Shown: positions 1-5,477 of the stretch, in pieces | Numbering within the stretch: the first letter of the stretch is position 1 | Layout: each line of letters starts with the position of its first letter | Program-made: the position numbers and the translations under genes | NCBI GenBank assembly: GCA_017853735.1 | Contig: JAFMJA010000189.1 | Coordinates: 1 to 5,477, forward strand | Length of the DNA stretch: 5,477 nt | Source of the DNA: Burkholderiaceae bacterium | GTDB lineage: Bacteria; Pseudomonadota; Gammaproteobacteria; Burkholderiales; Burkholderiaceae_C | Direction of reading: 5' to 3' | Notes under the pieces: model-generated | What the model was told of the DNA's origin: nothing | The model's database searches: none | Seen by the model: the letters and a program-made list of their open reading frames with translations, nothing else

Positions 1-682
1 GCCATTCCAGCAGGGCCAGAGGAAGACTGAGCAGGGTAACTGTCAATGCTTGCCAGACCACAATGACCACCGGCTTTTCCTGTCGGGTCAGGGCCTTGGT
101 GATCAGGAGGGATGCTGCAAACATGGGCGCTGAGGCCAGCATCACCAGATTGAAATAACCGCCCTCAGCCGTCAGTTTGGGCCCCACCACAACCAGTACC
201 CCCAACAATCCCAGCAATGCCGCCAGCCAGCGCTGCCAGCGCATGGGCTCACGAAATACCAGCCAGGCACCCAACATGATGAAGATGGGCGTGGTAAACC
301 CAATCGCTGTCGTATCGGCCAGCGGAATATGGGGCAGCGCGGTGAACCACAGGCCAAGCGCGATGGTGTGCACAACACCGCGAAGAAACTGTCCACCAAT
401 GTGTTTGGGCCAAAAAGCTGACCACCCAGCGCGCCAGACCGTCGGCAGCATGACCACAAATCCCATCAGATAGCGTAAAAACTGCGACTCCAGAGCAGGC
501 AGCTGGGTGGCCAGGTGACGTGCCAGGGTGTTGAGAAATGTAAACAGGACACCTGCTGCCGTGGCCCATAGCAGGCCCTGCAAAGTCGGGCTCAGGCGCC
601 CAAAGCGGTAGCGGCCTATTGCCAGGCGCCGAGATACCTGCCCACGTTTTCGCTGGGGAGTTGCGGGAATCGGTGCGCTCAT
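1..682 (-). CDS. EamA/DMT-family inner-membrane transporter, 3' end cut off by the window
   Basis: This reads open from ATG at 682 to the left edge (227 codons seen, C-terminus missing). After a basic N-terminal tail of about 33 residues there are seven visible hydrophobic segments, at roughly 35-57, 67-84, 100-118, 121-142, 150-168, 175-197 and 203-224. The family usually has ten helices in two EamA repeats of five, so about three helices should lie beyond the window. The stretch PLADTTAIGFTTPIFIMLGA (120-139) followed by FREPMRWQRW is the typical end of the first EamA repeat, where a helix is followed by a (G/R)E and basic loop. Family members move small metabolites such as amino acids, nucleosides or drugs across the inner membrane; nothing here reveals the substrate. 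Its ATG overlaps the tcdA stop as ATGA and lacks a clear Shine-Dalgarno, so translation probably depends on tcdA. Family is confident, function is not. Confidence 0.88.
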   Translation of the reverse strand, partial: MSAPIPATPQRKRGQVSRRLAIGRYRFGRLSPTLQGLLWATAAGVLFTFLNTLARHLATQLPALESQFLRYLMGFVVMLPTVWRAGWSAFWPKHIGGQFLRGVVHTIALGLWFTALPHIPLADTTAIGFTTPIFIMLGAWLVFREPMRWQRWLAALLGLLGVLVVVGPKLTAEGGYFNLVMLASAPMFAASLLITKALTRQEKPVVIVVWQALTVTLLSLPLALLEW

Positions 683-1449
683 GTCGATTGTGCCAATCGG
701 TTCATCACCCAGCCTGCTGCACACATGCCAAAGGTGGCAGTGACTGAAACCAGTGAGCCAAAACCACTGCAATTGAGAGATCCGTCGCTTTGCGGGTCGC
801 AGGAGGCGTCCACCTGGCGTACTGCTTCGCGACTGAACACGCAGGAAATGCCCATGTCTTTCCCAGCTGGGGGGGCGCCAAATTGCTTGCGCAGGCGGTA
901 TCGCAGCTGGGCCAACAAAGGATCATGGGTGGTGTGCGCCAAATCGGCGATTGTCACCTCGTGGGCGAGGGATTTACCACCCGCGGCTCCCACGGTAATG
1001 AAGAAGGCGCCTTGCGTTCTGGCCCAAGCGGCCATGGCGACCTTGGCCTTCACCTGATCGCAGGCGTCGATCACTGCATCGACCTCACCCGGCAGCAAGG
1101 CAGGCCAGTTATCTGGCTCGACGAACGCCTCCACTATGTGGACCTTGCAAGCCGGATTGATCTGCGCTACGCGCTCTTTCATGGCCAGGACCTTGGCTTG
1201 CCCCAGTGTGGCATCCAGGGCCAACACCTGACGATTGATATTGGACTCGGCCACATGGTCCAGGTCGATCAAGGTCAGACTGCCAATGCCACTCCTGGCC
1301 AGGGCCTCTGCCGCCCAGGACCCAACACCACCCAGTCCAACCACAGCTACATGGGCCTGGCTTAGACGCTGTGCCCCGCCTAGTCCATACAAACGCTGCA
1401 AGCCGCCAAATCGGCGCTCAGCATCCATAAGGATTTCAGCGGAGTTCAA
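679..1449 (-). CDS. tcdA: tRNA threonylcarbamoyladenosine dehydratase TcdA (CsdL/YgdL), E1-like
   Basis: TcdA uses ATP to dehydrate t6A37 of ANN-decoding tRNAs to cyclic t6A in the cytoplasm. The 256-residue product is close to the 268 of E. coli TcdA as I recall it and keeps the ThiF/E1 fold signatures: RFGG near 13-16, nucleotide loop GLGGVGSWAAEALARSGI (38-55), LIDLDHV (60-66), the NRQ arginine motif (72-74), Lys86, and IDACD (127-131). The C-terminal blocks GISCVFSREA (200-209) and CSGFGSLVSVTATFG (227-241) match the TcdA subgroup rather than MoeB or ThiF. The first start is TTG at 1449, with GGAAG 8 nt upstream. ATG at 1428 (residue 8) is the alternative but has no visible Shine-Dalgarno and leaves only five residues before RFGG. 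An in-frame TGA lies two codons above the TTG, so no longer form exists. The gene ends inside the next gene's start codon. Confidence 0.93.
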   Translation of the reverse strand: MNSAEILMDAERRFGGLQRLYGLGGAQRLSQAHVAVVGLGGVGSWAAEALARSGIGSLTLIDLDHVAESNINRQVLALDATLGQAKVLAMKERVAQINPACKVHIVEAFVEPDNWPALLPGEVDAVIDACDQVKAKVAMAAWARTQGAFFITVGAAGGKSLAHEVTIADLAHTTHDPLLAQLRYRLRKQFGAPPAGKDMGISCVFSREAVRQVDASCDPQSDGSLNCSGFGSLVSVTATFGMCAAGWVMNRLAQST

Positions 1450-1625
1450 ATGTCAAGCTTCCAAAAAGGGTGGACGCCTGGGCAACAAAGCCTAGGCCAG
1501 CCAATGATCTGTGCGGCGATCGCGAGGGGGAAAAAGTACAGCGGTCACACCTTGACAGGCATGAACCGCCAGGCAGTCGTCAAACACCCAGTGATTGTAG
1601 GATGCTCACACCCTGGCACTGATGC
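1450..1625 (-). promoter_or_regulatory. cpoB-tcdA spacer with candidate tcdA promoter, leader hairpin and weak terminator
   Basis: This is the only sizeable gap between the minus-strand genes, and no gene is supported in it. It holds three weak minus-strand signals. First, TACAAT at 1599-1594 matches five of six -10 bases, but the hexamer 17 nt upstream (TCAGTG) is a poor -35. Second, arms at 1564-1569 and 1541-1546 (six pairs including one G-U) are followed, five bases later, by five T (1535-1531), which would make a weak terminator for the cpoB transcript. Third, an eight-base inverted repeat at 1476-1483 and 1490-1497 with a six-base loop lies about 27 nt before the tcdA start. It pairs fully, with one G-U, only in plus-strand RNA; minus-strand RNA has an A-C mismatch. 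A TTGACA at 1456-1451 has no matching -10. All are readings by eye. Confidence 0.25.
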
Positions 1626-2420
1626 CTATTTGAGTCGGGTCAGACGCTCTTTGGCAGTGCTGGCGGCTTCCGATTGCGGGTAAGCCTTGATCAGGTCTTC
1701 CAGGGTTTTGCGGGCACCCTTGATGTCCTTGAGTTCGACCTGACAGTTGGCGATTGACAGCACCCCGTCTGGGGCGCGCAAATGATCGGGAGCCAGGGTG
1801 AGCAGGGTACGGAAATTCTGCATCGACTCTTTGTAATTGCGCGTGGCATATTGGGCATTCCCCAGCCAGAAGAAGGCAGAGGGTGCATATCCACTGCTGC
1901 TGTAGCGCCGAATGAACTCGGCAAATGCCGGTTGCGCTGCAACAAAATCACCTTTTCGAAAAATGGCCAAGGCCGCTTCGAAATCACGTTTTTCGGCCTG
2001 TTCGGCCATGAATTCGCGCTCGTCGACACTGACCTTGACCGGCTCAAACTTGCGCAGCCGCTCTTCCATGCCCTGAGTCATGTCTTTTTGCTGGCGCTGC
2101 AACTCGGCAATATCTCGGGCCAACTGTTCATTGCGACCACGCTGCTGAGCCAGTTCAGACTGCAAGGTCTCTATCTGGTTTTGCAATTCCAGCAGGCTAC
2201 GACGCAATTGAGCATTGTCCTCGCCAGCGCTGATAGCCGACTTTCCCAGCTTTTCTGATTCCTGTCGTTGCGCCTCAATACGCTGGCGCTGTTCGTCCAC
2301 GCGCTGGCGTAATTCGAGTATGGCCCGTCTTGCCTCGTCGTCCTCAAACAAAGCGGACTGAGCCACGGTGACCTGAGCAGCCAACACCGCAAGCACCAGC
2401 CATGGCAAGAGCTTTTTCAT
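1626..2420 (-). CDS. cpoB: Cell division coordinator CpoB (YbgF), periplasmic TPR protein
   Basis: CpoB is the last gene of the usual tol-pal cluster. In E. coli it sits in the periplasm at the septum, binds TolA and links Tol function to peptidoglycan synthesis by PBP1B. The 264-residue product has a signal peptide (KK at 2-3, hydrophobic core 5-15, cleavage probably at TVA-QSA or after QSA, residues 20-23). A long Q/R/E-rich heptad region at about 28-125 is the trimerising coiled coil. A linker (FEPVKV, 125-130) leads to a TPR domain at about 145-264 with three helix-turn-helix units: EKRDFEAALAIFRKGDF, PSAFFWLGNAQYATRNYKES and VLSIANCQVELKDIKGARKT. These match the YbgF C-terminal repeats. 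ATG at 2420 has GGAA 8 nt upstream and begins 18 nt after the pal stop, so it is surely cotranscribed with pal. The ending ERLTRLK is typical of the family. Confidence 0.95.
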   Translation of the reverse strand: MKKLLPWLVLAVLAAQVTVAQSALFEDDEARRAILELRQRVDEQRQRIEAQRQESEKLGKSAISAGEDNAQLRRSLLELQNQIETLQSELAQQRGRNEQLARDIAELQRQQKDMTQGMEERLRKFEPVKVSVDEREFMAEQAEKRDFEAALAIFRKGDFVAAQPAFAEFIRRYSSSGYAPSAFFWLGNAQYATRNYKESMQNFRTLLTLAPDHLRAPDGVLSIANCQVELKDIKGARKTLEDLIKAYPQSEAASTAKERLTRLK

Positions 2421-2438
2421 GAATGCGATTCCAGGAGC

Positions 2439-2975
2439 TTAGCGGTAGGTGAGTTCAGCACGGCGATTTTTAGCCCAGGCAGCCTCATCGCCCCCCTGAG
2501 CAGCAGGCTTTTCTTTGCCATAGCTCACCGCTTCCATCTGGCTCTCAGAAACCCCTAAGAGTGACAATGCGCGACGCACAGCCTCGGACCGCTTTTGTCC
2601 GAGAGCGAGGTTGTATTCGCGTCCTCCACGCTCATCCGTATGGCCCTCGATATTCAATTTGCGGCCTTTGTTGGCATTCAGGAAGCGGGCGTGCGACTCC
2701 ACCACCGACTGGGCTTCAGGCTTGATGACAAAGCTGTTGTAGTCGAAATAGATGGTGTGGGACACGCCAGCGGGACCTTGTCCGGGAACTGTCTGCGCCA
2801 GGGTAACCGGCGCCACTGCACTTTTGCTAGCGGCAGTACCACTATCGGCTGCTGGCGCAGGCGCGGCGGTACCCGTTCTGTCCTCGACAGGGACATCATC
2901 GAGTTTGACAGAGGATCCGCAGGCACTCAGAAGAAGGACAGTCGAAATGGCGATCAGCAGGTTCTTGAAATTCAT
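2439..2975 (-). CDS. pal: Peptidoglycan-associated lipoprotein Pal
   Basis: Pal is an outer-membrane lipoprotein that grips peptidoglycan non-covalently and exchanges partners with TolB. The 178-residue product starts MNFKNLLIAI and has a lipobox LSAC ending at Cys19. Gly follows at +2, so no inner-membrane retention signal is seen. An Ala/Pro/Ser/Thr-rich tether (about 33-70) precedes the OmpA-like domain (about 72-178). That domain has IYFDYNSFVIKPEA (75-88), GHTDERGGREYNLALGQKRS (111-130) with the diaminopimelate-binding Asp114 and Arg129, and VSYGKEKPA with KNRRAELTYR at the end. ATG at 2975 is chosen because GGAG lies 11 nt upstream and it places the lipobox correctly. An in-frame TTG at 3053 would start inside tolB and add 26 unsuitable residues. 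It lies 56 nt after tolB and 18 nt before cpoB. Confidence 0.97.
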   Translation of the reverse strand: MNFKNLLIAISTVLLLSACGSSVKLDDVPVEDRTGTAAPAPAADSGTAASKSAVAPVTLAQTVPGQGPAGVSHTIYFDYNSFVIKPEAQSVVESHARFLNANKGRKLNIEGHTDERGGREYNLALGQKRSEAVRRALSLLGVSESQMEAVSYGKEKPAAQGGDEAAWAKNRRAELTYR

Positions 2976-3031
2976 TTTTGTAATAACTCCGTGGATAAAT
3001 ATTGCAACAAATATTCTACCGAAATGCAGGT
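2976..3031 (-). promoter_or_regulatory. tolB-pal spacer: pal ribosome binding site and candidate internal promoter
   Basis: This is the widest gap among tolB, pal and cpoB and is clearly AT-rich compared with its surroundings. TAGAAT at 3018-3013 matches five of six -10 bases and would start RNA about 30 nt before pal. The -35 area falls at the tolB stop and has no good match. The seven bases AAATATT occur twice on the plus strand (2997-3003 and 3009-3015). Their AATATT cores are self-complementary, so the pair also reads as an inverted repeat downstream of, and touching, the -10. GGAG at 2990-2987 is the pal Shine-Dalgarno. The ribosome site is well supported; the promoter is a guess that fits Pal being needed in excess over TolB. 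Confidence 0.35.
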
Positions 3032-4297
3032 TTACTTTTGGAAGGGGCCCCAATCTGGCTCGCGAATATCACCGCCCTGACCAGAAAGCCGTGCCTTGAT
3101 ACGACCATCCACAGTGGTGGTCATCAAAGCCTCTCGGCCCTGCGCCACAGTGGCGTACACAATGAGGCGGCCATTGGGCGCAAAGCTCGGGCTTTCATCA
3201 GACTGGGTATCACTGATGGCAGAGACCGCACCAGAGCCAAGATCCATGACATGGAGGCGGAAAGCGCCACCGATGCGAGAAATAAAAGCCATCCATCGGC
3301 CATCCGGGCTGAGCGAGGGGGAGATGTTGTAACCACCCTCAAAAGTCACGCGGTTCGCTGGGCCTCCATTGGCGGGCATACGATAGATTTGCGGGCTACC
3401 GCCTCGGTCGCTGACAAAATAGATGCTGCTGCCATCAGGCGCATAAACCGGTTCGGTATCAATGCTGGAGGAAGATTGCAGACGCCTGGGCTCGCCACCA
3501 TTGGCGTCGATCGCAAATAGTTGCGAGCCACCGTCACGGCTCAGGGTGACAGCCAGGGTCTTGCCATCGGGCGACCAAGCAGGTGCACTGTTTGAGCCTC
3601 GGAAGTTGGCCATCAGCCTTCTTTTGCCGGTGGCGATGTCGTGCACATAGACCACGGGTTTGCGCGACTCGAAGGAAACATAGGCTAGCTGATTGCCGCT
3701 GGGTGACCAGGCCGGCGAAATAATGGGCTCTGGACTGGTCAGCGCGGCCTGGGCATTCTCGCCATCTGCATCCGCCACCCATAAGTGGTAACGCTGGGAG
3801 GATTTGGTGACATAGGCAATCCGGGTGGAAAAAACACCCTTATCGCCAGTCAGTTTTTCGTAGATGTAGTCAGCAATCCGGTGCGAGGCAAGTCGCAAAT
3901 CACCCTGCGGCACAGCATAGCTCTGGCCTCCCAGGTCTTGCCCGCGCACCACATCCCAAAGGCGAAAGCGCACATCGTAGCGCCCGTCGGCCAAGCGGCT
4001 GATACTGCCCGTGGCCAAAGCATCTGCACCCTTCTGTCGCCAGGGTGAAAGATCTGGCCGGCTGTTTTCATCCAAAGCTGCGCTGGCGGTATCAATCGCA
4101 CGAAACTGACCACTTCTCACCAGATCGGCCTGAACAATGGCCCCGATTTTTTGGGGGGCTGCCGCCTCACCACGAAAAGGGGCGATCGCAACCGGCAGCT
4201 GGGTCAAACCCACACCCGACACTTCGACCCGAAACTGGGAAAAGACCGGCCAAGACGCAAGAAGACTCAGGAGGGAAATAAAGATTCGTTTCATCAT
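3032..4297 (-). CDS. tolB: Tol-Pal system translocation protein TolB
   Basis: TolB is the periplasmic shuttle of the Tol-Pal system: it binds Pal through a beta-propeller and TolA through its N-terminal strand, and is needed for outer-membrane constriction and integrity. From ATG at 4297 the product has 421 residues, near the usual 430. A signal peptide (MMKRIFISLLSLLASWPVFS, 1-20) is followed by QFRVEV, the TolA-binding end. The N-terminal alpha/beta domain (about 30-150) includes PVAIAPF and IVQADLVRSGQF. The six-bladed propeller (about 155-421) has repeats with (S/A)PDG or SPSG turns at 195-203, 239-246, 283-291, 326-334 and 369-376, and ends EPDWGPF. Two ATGs stand in tandem (4297 and 4294), and an in-frame TTG at 4312 would overlap the glycosyltransferase. 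No start has an ideal ribosome site. It begins 7 nt after the glycosyltransferase stop. Confidence 0.95.
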   Translation of the reverse strand: MMKRIFISLLSLLASWPVFSQFRVEVSGVGLTQLPVAIAPFRGEAAAPQKIGAIVQADLVRSGQFRAIDTASAALDENSRPDLSPWRQKGADALATGSISRLADGRYDVRFRLWDVVRGQDLGGQSYAVPQGDLRLASHRIADYIYEKLTGDKGVFSTRIAYVTKSSQRYHLWVADADGENAQAALTSPEPIISPAWSPSGNQLAYVSFESRKPVVYVHDIATGKRRLMANFRGSNSAPAWSPDGKTLAVTLSRDGGSQLFAIDANGGEPRRLQSSSSIDTEPVYAPDGSSIYFVSDRGGSPQIYRMPANGGPANRVTFEGGYNISPSLSPDGRWMAFISRIGGAFRLHVMDLGSGAVSAISDTQSDESPSFAPNGRLIVYATVAQGREALMTTTVDGRIKARLSGQGGDIREPDWGPFQK

Positions 4298-4304
4298 CCT
4301 TGAA

Positions 4305-5159
4305 TTATCCAAGACGAGTGACTACCGCATCATCGTTGTGGCGGGTCTGGGCGTAGCCTTTGGACGCGCGAACGATACCAGTGCCAATTCTCTCATGCAC
4401 TGTGCGCGCATTCTGCGATTCACTGTTGCGGGCTGCCTCAGGGTGCCAAAGGTGGTACACCTCAGTGGCGCAAAAGCCGTTTTTGCGCGACACCCCCGCA
4501 TGGTGCAAGCGCAACACAAAGTCGGCGTCCTCATGGCCCCAGCCGACAAAGGACTCGTCAAAACCATCGACCCGCTCAAAATCCGAACGCCAGACCCCCA
4601 TATTGCAGCTGCGGATGCCTTTCCAGCTGAAATCGCGCTGAACTCTCCAAGGCCCATCGGGCAGACGTAGCAAATGGGTGAGTTTGCTGGCATCACCCTG
4701 TAATCGTTGCTGCAGCCAAAAGTGAGCCTTGCGACCACAAATATTTTCTTCTCCGAGGATCACGCGCTGGGTTAATGCAGATGAAAGCAAGACCCGACTG
4801 CCGTTGACAAAATGATCGGCCTGAGCCAACTGCTTATGACGTGCAATAAAGTCAGTTTCAGGCACACAGTCGCCATCCAGAAAGACAATGTAATTGCCAT
4901 GCGCAGCCGCCACGCCTCGATTGCGTACTTTGGAGGCGGTAAATCCCACATCCGGGTGCCAGACGTGGGTGACATTCAGCGCCTTGGCCTGTTCGGAATG
5001 ATGCAATAGGCCTTGCTGATCTTCGCGAGATCCGTCATCTGCAACGATGACTTCAAAATTGCGGTCGGTCTGCCTGATCAGTCCAGCAAGCACCACCAGC
5101 AAAGCATCCGAGCGGTTGTAGGTAGTGATGACGACGGAGAGCGACTCAGAGGCGGTCAT
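4305..5159 (-). CDS. Family-2 glycosyltransferase with a galactosyltransferase-like C-terminal domain
   Basis: This probably adds a sugar from a nucleotide-sugar donor to a surface polysaccharide or LPS intermediate at the cytoplasmic face. The 284-residue product opens with a GT-A core: SVVITTYNRSDALL (8-21), the nucleotide-binding VIVADDGS (37-44), and FTASKVRNRG (73-82). The DxD-type metal motif is FLDGDC (93-98). The second half has SCNMGVWRSDFERVDGFDES (184-203) and GWGHEDADFVLRL (206-218), the signature of the galactosyltransferase C-terminal (Glyco_transf_7C) type, then VYHLWHP (234-240). No membrane segment is seen, so it is likely soluble or peripheral. ATG at 5159 is chosen because the core begins eight residues later; a TTG at 5210 would add 17 residues with no family support. 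Neither start has a strong Shine-Dalgarno. The donor, acceptor and linkage cannot be read from sequence. It occupies the position normally held by tolA. Confidence 0.88.
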   Translation of the reverse strand: MTASESLSVVITTYNRSDALLVVLAGLIRQTDRNFEVIVADDGSREDQQGLLHHSEQAKALNVTHVWHPDVGFTASKVRNRGVAAAHGNYIVFLDGDCVPETDFIARHKQLAQADHFVNGSRVLLSSALTQRVILGEENICGRKAHFWLQQRLQGDASKLTHLLRLPDGPWRVQRDFSWKGIRSCNMGVWRSDFERVDGFDESFVGWGHEDADFVLRLHHAGVSRKNGFCATEVYHLWHPEAARNSESQNARTVHERIGTGIVRASKGYAQTRHNDDAVVTRLG

Positions 5160-5234
5160 TTTTTGAAATAGACTTAGCGTTTGTACTGCTGTTTGGCGCA
5201 GCACTTGCAATCGCGTTGCATACTACCACCCCAA
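5160..5234. promoter_or_regulatory. Divergent spacer between two glycosyltransferase genes, with a small dyad
   Basis: These 75 bases must hold at least the 5' signals of two genes pointing away from each other. A perfect 5-bp dyad, TGCAA-N5-TTGCA, lies at 5206-5220 and could be an operator, although dyads this short arise by chance. On the minus strand TTGCAA (5210-5205) stands 19 nt from TACAAA, a weak -35/-10 pair with long spacing. On the plus strand CATACT (5219-5224) is a possible -10 without a convincing -35. Neither gene has a clear Shine-Dalgarno. The promoter role rests mostly on the gene layout. Confidence 0.35.
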
Positions 5235-5477
5235 ATGAGCAAAATTTCTGTTTACATCATTGCCTACAACGAGGCGGACAAGGTGGCGGCCACCATCGAA
5301 AGCGCGAAATGGGCGGATGAAACTGTGGTGGTGGACTCACACAGCACCGACGGTACTGCCGAGATTGCTGAAAAACTTGGGGCAAGGGTTGTGCAAGTTG
5401 AATTCCATGGGTTTGGAGATCTGCGCAATCAGGCCCTGACTGCCTGCACACATGAATGGATTTTCAGCCTGGATTCC
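5235..5477 (+). CDS. Family-2 glycosyltransferase, WaaE/KdtX-like, N-terminal part only
   Basis: The only plus-strand gene reads open from ATG at 5235 to the right edge (81 residues; members of this group are usually around 250 or more). The visible part is a GT-A nucleotide-binding half: ISVYIIAYNEADKV (4-17), WADETVVVDSHSTDGTAEIA (26-45), ARVVQVEFHGFGDLRNQAL (50-68) and EWIFSLDS (74-81). The last is where the metal-binding SLDSDE motif begins, and it is cut by the window. The DSHSTDGT and GFGDLRNQA blocks resemble the WaaE/KdtX group, which includes LPS inner-core glucosyltransferases, but the group is broad and the specificity is not settled by this half, so no symbol is given. It is divergent from the other glycosyltransferase, which suggests a polysaccharide or LPS cluster to the right. 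Confidence 0.88.
   Translation, partial: MSKISVYIIAYNEADKVAATIESAKWADETVVVDSHSTDGTAEIAEKLGARVVQVEFHGFGDLRNQALTACTHEWIFSLDS

Noticed and set aside
790..1365. Long plus-strand open frame (191 codons) opposite tcdA
   Set aside because: It lies wholly antisense to a well-supported gene, its translation resembles no family I know, and open antisense frames are common opposite GC-rich codons.
1451..1456. Perfect TTGACA on the minus strand just above tcdA
   Set aside because: No -10-like hexamer lies 16-18 nt downstream, and the resulting RNA would begin after the likely start codon.
1450..1683. Plus-strand frame of 77 codons from ATG 1450, with GGAG 5 nt upstream
   Set aside because: The ribosome-site match is tempting, but the last 58 bases are antisense to cpoB, the upstream signal lies inside tcdA antisense, and the translation has no recognisable features.
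1782..2258. Plus-strand open frame (158 codons) opposite cpoB
   Set aside because: Antisense shadow of the cpoB coiled-coil and TPR region, with no ribosome site or recognisable domain.
2976..3053. N-terminal extension of Pal from TTG 3053
   Set aside because: It would overlap tolB and push the lipobox cysteine to residue 45, and ATG 2975 has its own GGAG.
522..4046. Octamer GCCAGGGT recurring on the plus strand (522, 1792, 2797, 3552, 4039)
   Set aside because: All five fall inside minus-strand genes, mostly encoding Thr-Leu-Ala (ACC CTG GC-) with preferred codons; the single intergenic copy (1610-1617) is in the other orientation, so it is codon usage, not a motif family.
3032..4297. Repeated SPDG-containing segments in tolB as DNA repeats
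   Set aside because: These are diverged protein-level beta-propeller blades, not nucleotide repeats.

Overview
The window looks like chromosomal DNA of a Gram-negative proteobacterium, most likely a betaproteobacterium of the Burkholderiales. This is inferred from protein flavour only. The CpoB has an LFEDDEARRAIL-type mature N-terminus and an FEPVKV linker, and TcdA, Pal and the WaaE-like glycosyltransferase also look betaproteobacterial. I saw no ribosomal RNA, tRNA, insertion sequence, CRISPR array or phage gene. The window is almost entirely coding, and every gene except the right-most one is on the minus strand.

Read in the direction of transcription (right to left), the minus-strand genes are: a family-2 glycosyltransferase (4305-5159), tolB (3032-4297), pal (2439-2975), cpoB/ybgF (1626-2420), a 176-bp gap, tcdA (679-1449, probably with a TTG start), and an EamA/DMT-family transporter (1-682, cut by the left edge). 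Tight spacing suggests one transcription unit from the glycosyltransferase through cpoB: 7 nt before tolB, 56 nt before pal and 18 nt before cpoB. tcdA and the transporter overlap by four bases (ATGA) and form a second translationally coupled pair. At the right edge a second family-2 glycosyltransferase, resembling the LPS-core WaaE/KdtX group, reads away on the plus strand from a 75-bp divergent spacer.

TolB, Pal and CpoB are the periplasmic and outer-membrane half of the Tol-Pal system, which ties the outer membrane to peptidoglycan and drives its constriction at division. The two glycosyltransferases probably build surface polysaccharide or LPS core, so the right two thirds of the window serve the cell envelope. 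TcdA finishes a universal tRNA modification (cyclic t6A). The transporter is an inner-membrane exporter or importer of unknown substrate.

The most notable point is the arrangement: tolQ, tolR and tolA are not upstream of tolB, and a glycosyltransferase takes their place. I found no convincing undescribed system. The remaining observations concern start codons, coupling and small regulatory candidates.
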